A stretch of DNA of 64,000 nt. Source: Sandaracinaceae bacterium (GTDB taxonomy: Bacteria > Myxococcota_A > Polyangia > Polyangiales > Sandaracinaceae). Shown one piece after another: positions 27,804-36,721 of the stretch (positions within the stretch are counted from its first letter, which is position 1; each line of letters begins with the position of its first letter). The stretch spans positions 62,001-126,000 of the forward strand of contig JAIBCE010000001.1 of the NCBI GenBank assembly GCA_019694315.1, given 5' to 3'. Both the position numbers and the translations under genes were made by a program. Below the pieces are notes generated by a model. The model made no database searches and had not been told where the DNA came from. It saw only the letters and a list, made by a program, of their open reading frames with translations.

Positions 27804-28646
27804 ATGGCGCCCGCGCTTCCCTCGTCTCGTCTCCGCGACGCGCTCTCGGCGCCTCGCAGGGGTGTGGTCGGCTTCTTCCGCGGTGTCGGCTTCGCGTTCC
27901 GGGGCGCCAAGCGCGTGTACCTGGAGGAGCCCGATCTGGCTCGTTATTGGGTGATCCCGATCGTCGTCACCACGGTCGCGCTGATCGGCTCGCTGGGCCT
28001 CGTGTACCTCTACGGCGGCGAGCTCACGAGCGCGATCTGGAGCGCGCCCACCGGCGACGACTGGCTCGCCTCCCTGGCGCGCGGCGCGCACTGGCTCTTC
28101 TCCGGCCTCGTCACGCTGGTGCTCGCGCTCCTGGCGCTGATCGTGACCATGCTCGTGGGCTCGATCGTGGCCGCGCCGTTCAACGCGCGCCTCGGTGAGG
28201 TGCTCGACGAGCGAGTGACCGGCATGCCCACGCCGCCCTTCGCGGTCTCACGCGTGCTCATGGACGTGGTGCGCACGATGGTGATCGAGACCGTGTTCTT
28301 CGTGGTGAACACGATCCTCTTCTTCGCTTCGCTCGCGTTCCCGCCGGCCACGCCCGTGCTCGGCATCGTGGGCATGGTGCTCGCCGGCTACTACTTCGCG
28401 ATCGCCTACCTCGAGATCCCCCTCGTCGCGCGCGACGCGACGTTCTCGGAGCGCTGGCAATTCTGGTCCTCGCACCCCATGGCCATCCTCGGGTATGGCA
28501 CCGGCGTCGCGCTCTTTCTCTTCATCCCCATCGTGAACCTGCTCTTCATGCCCGCCGCCGTCGCAGGAGGGGTGTTGCTCTTCGCCGAGCTGAGCGGTCA
28601 CGTGAAGCAGAGTGCCAGTCCGTCCGGCGGTGTGCCTACCGAATGA
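27804..28646 (+). CDS. EI24-domain membrane protein (CysZ-like)
   Basis: A 280-residue membrane protein with four or more hydrophobic helices. GVGFAFRGAKRVYLEEPDLARYWVIPI at the N-terminus, IVAAPFNARLGEVLDERVTG in the loop and LEIPLVARDATFSERWQFWSSHP are typical of EI24/CysZ proteins. CysZ imports sulfate in enterobacteria, but most family members are uncharacterised. AGGAG at 27791-27795, inside the end of the previous gene, is 8 nt before the ATG at 27804, which supports this start over the overlapping GTG at 27795. Confidence 0.88.
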   Translation: MAPALPSSRLRDALSAPRRGVVGFFRGVGFAFRGAKRVYLEEPDLARYWVIPIVVTTVALIGSLGLVYLYGGELTSAIWSAPTGDDWLASLARGAHWLFSGLVTLVLALLALIVTMLVGSIVAAPFNARLGEVLDERVTGMPTPPFAVSRVLMDVVRTMVIETVFFVVNTILFFASLAFPPATPVLGIVGMVLAGYYFAIAYLEIPLVARDATFSERWQFWSSHPMAILGYGTGVALFLFIPIVNLLFMPAAVAGGVLLFAELSGHVKQSASPSGGVPTE

Positions 28647-28687
28647 GCGCGAAGACACGAGTGCTTCCGCGTCCCTGACCGTCGCGA

Positions 28688-29524
28688 CTACTTCGTCCAC
28701 TCGGCCGAGCGACGTCGGAGCTCGTCCTGGAGGGCCACGTCGTGCGAGAGGGGATTGGGCTCCTTGGCGCGTTCCTTGTCGTAGAAGAGGCCCGACTCGG
28801 TCGCGAGCGCGGGGTCGGTCGCACAACGGAGCTGCGTGCGCGCGCCCTGCTCGTTGGTGAGGAGGAAGGGCCGGAGCAGGAGCGCGAACTTGCCCATGCG
28901 GCGCTGCCAGATGTCGGAGGCCACACCGCCGGGGTGCACGGAATAGGTGGTGACCTTCGTGCCCGCGAGGCGGCGCGCGAGCTCCTTGGCATGGAGCACG
29001 TTGCAGAGCTTGCTGACGAAGTACTCGGGCAGCGCCGTCGTGTGCGCCGTGGGCTTGCGCAGCGCGTCCCAGTCGATGCCCTTGGCGCGATAGTGCCCCT
29101 CGCTCGAGACGTTCACGATACGTCCCTGGGGCGCGCGCTGGACGAGCGGCAGGAGCTTCTCCGTGAGGAGCCACGGGCCGAGGTGGTTCGTGCCGAAGGT
29201 CAGCTCGAAGCCGTCCTTGGTGAGGCCCTGGAGACCCGCGATCCCCGCGTTGTTCACGAGCACGTCGATGGGCAGATCCATCGCGAGGATCTCGTCGGCC
29301 GCGCGGCGCACCGAGGCGAGCTCGCCCAGATCGAGCGCCACGAAGCGCACGTCGGTGCTCGGAGCGCGAGCTCGGAGCGCGTCGAGCACGGGCTGCGTCT
29401 TGTCGCGGCTCCGCGACGCCACGACGAGGCGACCCGCACCGCGATCCGCGAGGGCCTCCACCGTGGCCCGACCGAGGCCGGTGTTCGCGCCCGTGACCAC
29501 GAACGTCTTGTCTCTGAGCTCCAT
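28688..29524 (-). CDS. short-chain dehydrogenase/reductase
   Basis: A 278-residue SDR. TFVVTGANTGLGRATV is the cofactor loop, NNAGIAG lies on strand 4, and EYFVSKLCN holds the catalytic Tyr-x-x-x-Lys, preceded by NVSSEGH with the catalytic Ser. It is of the same retinol-dehydrogenase-like type as the SDR at 4.0-5.0 kb, but clearly diverged. GAGGA lies before the ATG. It stands alone, convergent to the EI24 gene (41 bp) and divergent to the M23 gene. Confidence 0.9.
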   Translation of the reverse strand: MELRDKTFVVTGANTGLGRATVEALADRGAGRLVVASRSRDKTQPVLDALRARAPSTDVRFVALDLGELASVRRAADEILAMDLPIDVLVNNAGIAGLQGLTKDGFELTFGTNHLGPWLLTEKLLPLVQRAPQGRIVNVSSEGHYRAKGIDWDALRKPTAHTTALPEYFVSKLCNVLHAKELARRLAGTKVTTYSVHPGGVASDIWQRRMGKFALLLRPFLLTNEQGARTQLRCATDPALATESGLFYDKERAKEPNPLSHDVALQDELRRRSAEWTK

Positions 29525-29610
29525 GCGTCCTCGCCTCGTCGAGCACGAGGGATGATGCGGCCCGCGCCGCGGTTCAACACTCGTTTACGTTTGTTCACCG
29601 CCGGCTCGGT

Positions 29611-29616
29611 TACGCT
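29611..29616 (+). promoter_or_regulatory. candidate -10 box TACGCT, 7 nt before the M23 start
   Basis: TACGCT ends 7 nt before the ATG at 29624, in an otherwise unusually T-rich stretch. Confidence 0.45.
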
Positions 29617-29623
29617 CCCGTGC

Positions 29624-30580
29624 ATGCCGATGCCGTCGATCGTCGAGTCCATGGGTCTTCTGCCGCCGCGCGAGCGCCTGCGACAAGCCCTCATCGCCCT
29701 GCGCGGCGACGAGGACGTGCCGCCCGCGAAATTCGGCCTCTCGAGCCTGCGCCTCCTCGACCCGACGCTCTCGGTGCCGCTCTGGCGCGGGCGCGACGCG
29801 GTGCACCGCAAGGCGGTGATCTCGAACCTCTTCAACCACCGGCAGACCCCCATCGAGCTCGGCTGGTCCGTGGAGAAGACGCAGGTCGAGGACTTCCGCG
29901 GCGGCGACTCCACCTACGACAGCCACAACGGCACCGACTTCTGCATCCCTCGCGGCACCACGCTGCTCGCGCCCGCGAGCGGCCGCGTGGTGCGTGTGGT
30001 CTCGGAGTTCCACCGCGGGGGCCTCAAGGTCGCTATCGACCACGGAGAGGGCCTCGTCACCTCGAGCGCGCACCTGGCCCGCGCCCTCGTGAAAGAGGGT
30101 GAGCGCGTGCGCCGCGGCCAGCCCGTGGCGATCACTGGCTACAGCGGCCTCGACTCCCTCGTGAGCTTTCCGTGGGGCATTCCCCACATCCACTTCAACG
30201 TGTGGCTCGACGGTCAGCCGGTCGATCCGTTCGCGCGCGTCTCGGTGCCCGGCGAGGCCAGCCTCTTCGTGGGCGGCTGGCCCACGCCGATCCCCGCAGG
30301 GGTCGAGGCCGAGGAGCCCGCGGACTCCGACTACGACCCTTCCGCCCTGGACGCGCGCATCGAGCGCTGCATCACGAAGAGCACGCGAGAGCGCCTCTCG
30401 AAGGTGGAGCCGCTCGCGCTCCGAGGAGGCCAGTGGGTCTTCGAGCGCAACTACTACCCCACACGCTTCGCCGATCGCTCGAGCCCACTTCGCGAGACCC
30501 ACCCTCGGCGCGAGCGCCTGCATCTGCCCTTCTCGGCGGATCGCTTCGATGGCGTCGTGTTCCGGAGCGAGCTCCGATGA
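29624..30580 (+). CDS. M23-family peptidase (LytM/peptidoglycan endopeptidase-like)
   Basis: A 318-residue protein with an M23 domain at about residues 100-205. SHNGTDFCIPRGTTLLAP carries the first His and the Asp of the zinc site (HxxxD), and IPHIHFNVWLDG carries the HxH motif. M23 enzymes cut peptidoglycan cross-links, usually outside the cell. No signal peptide is visible (N-terminus MPMPSIVESMGLL), so it may be cytosolic, exported another way, or work on a different substrate. A C-terminal part of about 90 residues is not recognised. The tandem repeat array starts directly after its stop. Confidence 0.85.
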   Translation: MPMPSIVESMGLLPPRERLRQALIALRGDEDVPPAKFGLSSLRLLDPTLSVPLWRGRDAVHRKAVISNLFNHRQTPIELGWSVEKTQVEDFRGGDSTYDSHNGTDFCIPRGTTLLAPASGRVVRVVSEFHRGGLKVAIDHGEGLVTSSAHLARALVKEGERVRRGQPVAITGYSGLDSLVSFPWGIPHIHFNVWLDGQPVDPFARVSVPGEASLFVGGWPTPIPAGVEAEEPADSDYDPSALDARIERCITKSTRERLSKVEPLALRGGQWVFERNYYPTRFADRSSPLRETHPRRERLHLPFSADRFDGVVFRSELR

Positions 30581-30582
30581 GG

Positions 30583-31319
30583 AGAGCCTCGCTCTGAATC
30601 TGGCCCTCGCGCGACATCCCCGTGCCTCACGGGCGCACCCTCGGAGGCGCGAGCCAGTCCTCCCTGCTCCCATGGAACCAGGAACATGGAGGTACGCGCC
30701 GCGACGCGACCGCGCGTGAGCCTCTGCATTCTCGCGTCTGATCCGAATTCCGGAATCCCGGATCCGCAGAGCGCGACTTCGCCGTGCCTCACGGACGCAC
30801 CCTCGGAGGCGCGAGCCAGTCTGTCTCTGCTCCCAATCGAACAGGAACATGGAGCACGCGCCGAAACGGGAGCTCGCGTGAGCCTCTGCATCCTCGCGTC
30901 TGATCGGAGTCTCGCATGCGCAGAGCGCGACCTCCCCGTGCCTCACGGACGCACCCTCGGAGGCGCGAGCCAGTCTGTCATGCTCCCAATCGAACAGGAA
31001 CATGGAGGCACGCGCCGAAACGGGAGCTCGCGTGAGCCTCTGCATCCTCGCGTCTGATCGGAGTCTCGCATGCGCAGAGCGCGACATCCCCGTGCCTCAC
31101 GGACGCACCCTCGGAGGCGCGAGCCAGTCCCTTCCTGCTCCAATCGAGCAAGGACATGGAGGTACGCGCCGCAAACGGGGCTCGCGTGAGCCTCTGCATT
31201 CTCGCGTCTGGTCCGAATCCCGAAATGCGGATCCGCAGAGCGCGACATCCCCGTGCCTCACGGACGCACCCTCGGAGGCGCGCGCCAGTCTGTCTCTGCT
31301 CCCATGGAATCAGGCCTCA
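30583..31319. repeat. tandem repeat array, about five imperfect 154-162-bp units
   Basis: This is the only gene-free stretch over 300 bp. It is filled by direct repeats: a degenerate first unit (30583-30738), then units starting at 30739, 30901, 31055 and 31209 (spacings 162, 154, 154), the last cut short at the stop of the flavin oxidoreductase gene. The segment gacgcaccctcggaggcgcg is nearly identical in all, as is gtgagcctctgcat. Units differ at their left end (gatccgaattccggaat versus gatcggagtctcgcatg). Because 154 is not a multiple of 3, reading frames do not stay in phase, which argues against a repeated protein. Confidence 0.9.
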
Positions 31320-32348
31320 GCCCACGTCGTGGCGCAGGCGCGCAAAGGACGCGAGTGGGTCTCTCCCCTCCGCGAGATCGGCGAGCACCCGGCCCACCCA
31401 GGGGCCGGTCTTGAAGCCGTGACCGCTGCAGGCGCTGGCGTAGAAGACGCCCTCTCTCACGCGGCCGATGCGGAAGTCGTCGCCCGGAAGGGTCGTATAG
31501 AGACAACGGCCCACCGCGCCGAGCGTGGGCTTGTCATCGAGGAAGCGGCGCCCCGCGAGGCGGTAGATCTCTTGCTGGTGCTCGGGATCTCCGGTGCGCG
31601 AGAGCTCATCCGCGTCGATCGCCGGGCCCGGCGCGTGCACACCCACCTTGGGCGGATGGCCGTCGATCGCGGGGAATCCGTAGAGGAGCGAGGGCCCGTC
31701 CTCGATCCACACGGGGCCCTTCCACGCGCGACCGAGCAGGTGTCCGAACGTCTGCACCGTCACCACGACGGGCAGCGGCACGAAGCGACCGATCCAGCCG
31801 CCCGCACAGAGCAGCACCGCGTCGTGCTGCGCCTCGAGCGTCGCGAGCTCGTCCACCCGCGCGCGCACGAGCGTGGCGCCGTGGGCCTCCGCGTCCGCGA
31901 GCGTCGCGGCGAGCGCGCGGTCCGCCCGCACATAGCCCGCCTCGGGCGTGAGCACCCCGACCTCGTCGGTGAAGATCTCGATGCCTCCTGGAACCGGCGT
32001 CTTCGTCGTACGCAGCGAGTGCGCCACCCCGAGCTCCGTGAGCCCACGGACGAGCGACTCCATGCTAGGCGCGTCCTTCTTACCGACGTAGAGCAGCCCC
32101 ACCTCGTCCACGAGCGAGCTCGACGTGTCGCGCTCGAGCTCCGCCCAGAGCGGATAGGCCTCCATCATCACCGACGTGTAGAACGGATCCGAATAGGCCC
32201 TTCGCACGATGCGACTGGCCCCATGCGAGCTCCCGTGCGCGTGCCCGCGCTCGAATTGCTCGTAGAGCGACACCGAATGACCCCGCCGCGCGAGCGTGCG
32301 CGCCGCGCTCGCCCCGACGATCCCCGCGCCCACGACTGCCACTCTCAT
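31317..32348 (-). CDS. FAD-dependent oxidoreductase, monomeric sarcosine oxidase-like (DAO family)
   Basis: A 343-residue flavoprotein. VAVVGAGIVGASAARTLARRGHSVSLYEQ is the FAD dinucleotide loop, followed by HGSSHGASRIVRRAY, the flavin-attachment region of monomeric sarcosine oxidase and N-methyltryptophan oxidase; a Cys for covalent FAD may be supplied by CSGHGFKTGP near the C-terminus. It likely oxidises a secondary amine with O2. A strong site GGGAGGAA lies before the ATG at 32348. It is third in an operon after a Tat small subunit and a GMC oxidoreductase. Confidence 0.88.
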   Translation of the reverse strand: MRVAVVGAGIVGASAARTLARRGHSVSLYEQFERGHAHGSSHGASRIVRRAYSDPFYTSVMMEAYPLWAELERDTSSSLVDEVGLLYVGKKDAPSMESLVRGLTELGVAHSLRTTKTPVPGGIEIFTDEVGVLTPEAGYVRADRALAATLADAEAHGATLVRARVDELATLEAQHDAVLLCAGGWIGRFVPLPVVVTVQTFGHLLGRAWKGPVWIEDGPSLLYGFPAIDGHPPKVGVHAPGPAIDADELSRTGDPEHQQEIYRLAGRRFLDDKPTLGAVGRCLYTTLPGDDFRIGRVREGVFYASACSGHGFKTGPWVGRVLADLAEGRDPLASFARLRHDVG

Positions 32349-32401
32349 CGGATTCCTCCCTCTGCCGACCTGACCCGACTCCCTGCCCGAAGGCCTGTCG
32401 C

Positions 32402-33919
32402 TCATGCGAGCTCGAGACCCCGCGCCACCTTGAGCGCGAAGGTGTAGATCGAGAGCTGCGGCGGAGTGCCGATCGAGGTGGGAAAGAGAGAGCCGTCGGT
32501 CACCCACACGTTGTCCATGGTGTGGAGACGCCCCGTGGCGTCGACCACGCTCGAGCGCGGGTCGGTGCCCATGCGCATCGAGCCCATCGGGTGCACCGCC
32601 GTGAGCGGCACGTCGTGCGGGTGGAAGCGCTCCTCGGTGATCTCCTCGAGCTCGGCCTCGGTGCGAATCGTGGCCGGCGGGACGCCGGGCATCATCACGT
32701 CTCGGGCCCCCGCGGCGAGGAGGATGCGCGAGGCCTCGCGCGCCCCGAGCGCCAGCTGCGCCCGATCGGAGGCTCCGGGCACATAGGCGATGCGCGTGCG
32801 ATCGCCCTCGAGGTACACGCGACCTTCCGTCACGTCGTGCACCATCGCCGCGAGCACACCGAGGTGCGGATAGGCACGCATCGCGGAGAGGAGGCGCGGA
32901 CCGAAGCCCGGAGTCACCGTGGCCGTGCCCACCGGGTGGGCGAAGCTCGGGAGGATCCACGCGCGACGCTCGGAGCCCGGGCTGAGATCGAGGAATTCCG
33001 TGCACTCGTAGCTCTGCGGGATGCCGCGCCAGCCCTCCACGCGCTCCTCGAAGCGCCCCGCCACCGCCACGCCCGGATGGAGATGGAGATGCCGACCGAT
33101 CTGCTGGTGCGGATCGGGAAGGCCACTCCGGAGCGCGACGCTCGCCGAGCCGATCGCGCTGCCCGCCAGACACACTGCCTCGCAGCGAACCTCGAAGTCG
33201 CCTCGCGGCACACCGTGCTCGTCGAGCAGCCGGCCGCGCACCGCGCTCGCGCGACGGTCGTCGTAGACCACCCGATCGACCCGCGCGTCACTGACCACCA
33301 CCGCGCCCCGGCGCATCGCCTCGGGCAGGAGCACGCGCAGGGCGTTCTTCTTGCCGTCGTAGGCACAGCCGAGCTCGCAGAAGCCGCTCCCGATGCAGCG
33401 ATCATCGCGGTTGTGCGAGAGCATGCCTCCCGCGTGCCCGAGCGCCTCGACACCCCGCTTGAACACGGCGTTGTGACTCGAGAGCTGCTCGGGGCGAATC
33501 GGCACCACGCCGAGGAGCGACTCCACCTCGGCAAAGAGGGGATCGAGCGTGGCTGTCTCGAGGCCGGAGAGCCCGAATTCCTCGCGCCAGTGGGCGAGGA
33601 TCTCGGGCGCCGTGCGCTTGCAGAGGTTGGTGTTGTGCACCGTGGAGCCGCCCACTCCGCGGCCCGAGAGCACGAGGAGCGAGAGGTCGTCGGTGCGCTG
33701 ACCACCGAGCTCGCGGAAGAGCGAAGGGAGCATGTGCTCCTCTCGCTGATCGAATTGCCGGGGCCGGTGATAGGCACCCTCCTCGAGGACCACGACCGAG
33801 AGGCCGCGCCCGGCGAGCTCGTAGGCCGCCATGGAGCCACCGGCGCCACTGCCCACGATGGCCACATCGCACGAGAGCGAGAGCGGCGAGCGCTCGAGCC
33901 TTCCGCGTCGCACGGTCAC
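32402..33919 (-). CDS. GMC-family FAD oxidoreductase
   Basis: A 505-residue flavoprotein of the GMC family (cholesterol/glucose/gluconate-type dehydrogenases). VAIVGSGAGGSMAAYELAGRG binds FAD, SGRGVGGSTVHNTNLC is the GMC signature 1 region, and the C-terminus VHPMGSMRMG with LFPTSIGTPPQLSIYTFAL holds the catalytic His and the closing FAD motif. GFCELGCAYDGKKNA resembles bacterial membrane-bound GMC subunits. GTG 33919 overlaps the stop of the upstream Tat-signal gene (GTGA), so the two subunits are coupled and probably form a complex. Confidence 0.92.
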   Translation of the reverse strand: MTVRRGRLERSPLSLSCDVAIVGSGAGGSMAAYELAGRGLSVVVLEEGAYHRPRQFDQREEHMLPSLFRELGGQRTDDLSLLVLSGRGVGGSTVHNTNLCKRTAPEILAHWREEFGLSGLETATLDPLFAEVESLLGVVPIRPEQLSSHNAVFKRGVEALGHAGGMLSHNRDDRCIGSGFCELGCAYDGKKNALRVLLPEAMRRGAVVVSDARVDRVVYDDRRASAVRGRLLDEHGVPRGDFEVRCEAVCLAGSAIGSASVALRSGLPDPHQQIGRHLHLHPGVAVAGRFEERVEGWRGIPQSYECTEFLDLSPGSERRAWILPSFAHPVGTATVTPGFGPRLLSAMRAYPHLGVLAAMVHDVTEGRVYLEGDRTRIAYVPGASDRAQLALGAREASRILLAAGARDVMMPGVPPATIRTEAELEEITEERFHPHDVPLTAVHPMGSMRMGTDPRSSVVDATGRLHTMDNVWVTDGSLFPTSIGTPPQLSIYTFALKVARGLELA

Positions 33920-34563
33920 GACGCGCGCTCCCGCGAGAGGCGCGCGGTCTCCACCCAGCCCGCGGGCGGGCGGGCGACCATCGGGCCGTCGTAGCCGAGG
34001 GGGCCCCAGGTGAGCGGGTGAGAGAAGAAGCCCATGGCGCAGAGGGCCTTGAGCGCGTTGAACGCGCCGCGGAGCAGGCCCACGGGGCTCGTCTCCATCG
34101 CCTCGAGCACACGATCCTGCTCGGAGCCCGAGAGGCGCGTGAAGCGCGACGCGTAGCCCGCACCGAGCGGCAGGAGGTGCTCGACGACGTGGAGGAGGCG
34201 GCGGAGATCGCGGCGGTTGGCGTCGTCGAGACGCGCCACGAAGACGTCGATGGAGGAGGCCACACCGAGCTCTTCGGGGCTGGGATATGCGGCCTGTCCC
34301 TCCACGGGCTCGTCGGCGCGCAGCATGCGCGACGCGACGGCCTGGACGACGAGGTACTCCTTGGGGCTCAGCGCATAGAGCGCCTCGCGCGCGGCTACGG
34401 GCAGCTCGTAGCCGGAGCTCTGGTACGCGAGCACACCGCCCGCGCCGAGCAGGAGCGCGCCGCCCACGCCGAGGCGCACGAAGCGTCTGCGGCTCGTGGC
34501 GGGACCGGAGGCGGCCTCGGGCCTCGGATCCGTCGAGGAATTCGGGCGTTCGTCGCGCGTCAC
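33916..34563 (-). CDS. Tat-signal gluconate-2-dehydrogenase subunit 3-like protein
   Basis: A 215-residue exported protein. TSRRRFVRLGVGGALLLGAGG is a twin-arginine signal. The rest (LSPKEYLVVQAVASRMLR, DVFVARLDDANRRDLRRLLHVVEHLLPL, FTRLSGSEQDRVLEAM) fits the gluconate 2-dehydrogenase subunit 3 family, the small partner that carries GMC dehydrogenases through the Tat pathway by hitchhiking. The GMC gene next to it has no signal of its own, which fits. GTG start. The electron acceptor, usually a cytochrome c subunit, is not in this window. Confidence 0.88.
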   Translation of the reverse strand: MTRDERPNSSTDPRPEAASGPATSRRRFVRLGVGGALLLGAGGVLAYQSSGYELPVAAREALYALSPKEYLVVQAVASRMLRADEPVEGQAAYPSPEELGVASSIDVFVARLDDANRRDLRRLLHVVEHLLPLGAGYASRFTRLSGSEQDRVLEAMETSPVGLLRGAFNALKALCAMGFFSHPLTWGPLGYDGPMVARPPAGWVETARLSRERAS

Positions 34564-34638
34564 GTCCCGAGACGTACGCGATGGAGGGCCGCGACGTCCA
34601 CGGCCGTGGCTCGCGCGCGGGAACCTTTTCGATCCACG

Positions 34639-36164
34639 ATGGTCTCACACGAGATCGCGCTCGCGCGATCCACCCCGCCCGCGATGCGACCCCACGACTC
34701 GACGCGATCCCTCGTCGCTCCCGTCTCCGCGGCCCGGCCCGCGTGCTGGGTCGCGGTCGCGTGTCTGCTCGTGCTCGTGAGCACGGCCGCGCTCGTGGGC
34801 TGCGCGAGCGCGCCTCGTGCGGGCCACACCTCTGGCGCGCTCGTTCGCGCGCGACACGACGCGATCTCCAGATCGCTCTCCGTGGAGGGCGAATTCGCGA
34901 CGCGCTCGGACGAGGAGCACGAGGAGCACGGGGAGCACCAGGAGCACCAGGAGCACCAGGAGCACCAGGAGCACCAGGAGCACGAGGTGCACGCGTCGAC
35001 CGAGCCTCTGGTCGCGCTGCCCGAGGCGCCCGACGATGGCCAGCCGCACGCGTGGCTCTATCGTGTGAGCGACGGCCTTCATGCGCCCTCGTATCTGCTC
35101 GGCACGCTGCACGTGGGGGTGGCCTTGCCGCGCGCGCTGCCGCGCCCCCTCGATCGCGCGATGCTCGGGGCCGAGCGCGTGGTGATGGAGATCGATCTCC
35201 GGGAGGCGCAGCGCTACCTCGCCACGCCGAGCCGCGGCCGACACGGTCACGCGCGTCGCATCGATCAGGCGCTACCGGCCGAGACGTGGACGCGGCTCAC
35301 GACGGAGCTCGCATTCGTGGCCTCGCCCGAGCAGATCGCGGCGGTGCCGCCGGGCATGCTCGCGATCTACCTGCGTCAGGTGCGCATGGCCGAGGTGGAG
35401 GCGCCGACGATGGCTTCTGGCGCGCGCCGGGCACGGCCTCGGCCACACACCTCGATCGCTGGATCTTCGACTGGGCGAGCACGTGGTGTGTGCCGTTCGT
35501 GGCGCTCGAGACGCCCGAAGAGACCGTGGAGGCGCTCGCCGACGTGCCGCACCGTGATCCGATCGAGGCCCTGCGCCGCATGGTCGATGATCCCGAGCGC
35601 GCCCGCGCCGAGGCCCGCGCGCTCCGCGAGGCGTATCTGTCGCTCGACGAGGCGCGCATCACCGACGTGCTCTCGCAGATGACCGATGCAGAGCGCCACG
35701 CGACCTTCGCGGTGCGCAATCGCGCATGGATGACCCGCCTCCGCCCCGCGCTCACCGAGGGCGGCGCCTTCGTGGCCGTGGGCCTCGCGCACCTCGTGGG
35801 GGAAGAGAGCCTCGTGGCGCTCCTGCGCGCCGAGGGCTTCGAGGTCGAGCGCGTGCGCGGCGACGGCGACTTCGCCCCTCGCGCCCCCGACGAGGGCTGG
35901 ACGTGGTCCCACGCCCCGCGCCAGCCCGCGCGTCATGGAGCAGCACCGCCCTCGTCGACCTCAGCGGCGCAGGCGCTCTCTCCATCGCCGCATGCGGAGG
36001 TCGCCCAGGTCCTTGGCGACGCCGAGGATGCGGTGCCATTGCGTGCTCTTGCTCGAGCCGGCGCGGCGGGGGCGGCACTCGATCGTGACCACCGTGCTGG
36101 GCGTCTTCTTCGCGAGCAGGCGGATCGGGAGCTCGAAGTTGAGGAAGAACGTGTCGGGCGGTAG
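34639..36164 (+). pseudogene. TraB/GumN-family lipoprotein split by a frameshift
   Basis: Two open frames together make one TraB/GumN-type protein. The first (from ATG 34639) has a lipoprotein signal ending in ALVGC, a His/Glu/Gln repeat linker, and SYLLGTLHVGVALPRALPRPL. The second frame supplies WRAPGTASATHLDRWIFDWAS, FVALETPEETVEAL and FVAVGLAHLVGEESLVALLRAEGFEVERV, the family's C-terminal block. The switch is at about 35406: one missing G (gcgccg|acgat for gcgccggacgat) restores the frame. It could be a real mutation or a sequencing error. The second frame runs on to 36164, overlapping the convergent GT2 gene by 200 bp. The family is of unsettled function; some members resemble metalloproteases. 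Confidence 0.8.
34912..34992 (+). repeat. 9-bp coding repeat gagcaccag (Glu-His-Gln linker)
   Basis: About nine near-identical 9-bp units encode EEHEEHGEH followed by repeated QEH. It lies between the lipobox and the TraB domain of the frameshifted gene. His-rich linkers of this sort can bind metal ions; slippage is likely here. Confidence 0.85.
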
Positions 36165-36710
36165 CGCGTCGGGATCGAAGAGCTCGCGCTCGACCAGATA
36201 GGGGCCGTCGCTCTTCATCCACACGCCGTGCACCCCCGCGATCAGCGCGCGCACGCCGAAGGAGAAGAGCTTGCGGTCGAGGCCGTCGTCGCGGCGGCGA
36301 TAGACACTGAAGACCACGCGCGCGGCGTGACGTCGCTGTGCGTCGCGGAGCGTGCCGATCGCCTCCGGAGCGATCTGGCCGTCGGCCGGGAGGAACGTGA
36401 TCCACGTGCCGCGCGCGTGACGCACGCCCGTCTTGAGCGCGGCGCCGATGCCGCCGTTCCTCGCGTGCCGCACGACCACGTGCGCGCGGCCCGCGAGCGC
36501 CTCCTTGGCGCGTGCGGCGGTCGCGTCGCGCGAGCCGTCGTCGACGAAGACCAGCTCGGCGTCGGGCTCGTGACGATCGAGCCAGAGCGCGAGCTCCGAG
36601 AGCACCGCGCCGATGTTCTCCTCTTCGTCGAACGCGAAGACGATCACCGAGAGCGAGGGCGCGGTGGCCGAGCGCTCCTCGGACACGATCTCGACGGGCC
36701 GCGCTGCCAT
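35961..36710 (-). CDS. family 2 glycosyltransferase
   Basis: A 249-residue GT2 enzyme without membrane helices. SVIVFAFDEEENIGAVLSEL opens the nucleotide-binding fold, VFVDDGSRDATAA is the first Asp motif, and NGGIGAALKTGVRHARGTWITFLPADGQI resembles dolichyl-phosphate-mannose-synthase-like transferases. A late KKTPSTVVTIECRPRRAGSSKS matches the tail seen in polyprenol-linked sugar transferases. The gene lies 11 bp downstream of a hexapeptide acyltransferase, so both may act on a surface glycan. Its 3-prime end overlaps the read-through frame of the TraB pseudogene. Confidence 0.88.
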   Translation of the reverse strand: MAARPVEIVSEERSATAPSLSVIVFAFDEEENIGAVLSELALWLDRHEPDAELVFVDDGSRDATAARAKEALAGRAHVVVRHARNGGIGAALKTGVRHARGTWITFLPADGQIAPEAIGTLRDAQRRHAARVVFSVYRRRDDGLDRKLFSFGVRALIAGVHGVWMKSDGPYLVERELFDPDALPPDTFFLNFELPIRLLAKKTPSTVVTIECRPRRAGSSKSTQWHRILGVAKDLGDLRMRRWRERLRR

Positions 36711-36721
36711 CGAGGGCGGCC

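Noticed and set aside
29585-31087. 500-codon minus-strand frame across the M23 gene and repeats
   Set aside because: Over the M23 gene it is a shadow frame, and in the repeats it only reads through because stops are rare in this GC-rich DNA; different units are read in different phases.
30583-31319. CRISPR array or repeat protein at the 154-162-bp repeats
   Set aside because: Units are far too long and variable for CRISPR, there are no cas genes, and reading frames go out of phase between units.
35395-35412. Programmed -1 frameshift in the TraB/GumN gene
   Set aside because: There is no slippery heptamer or downstream stem; a lost G explains it more simply.
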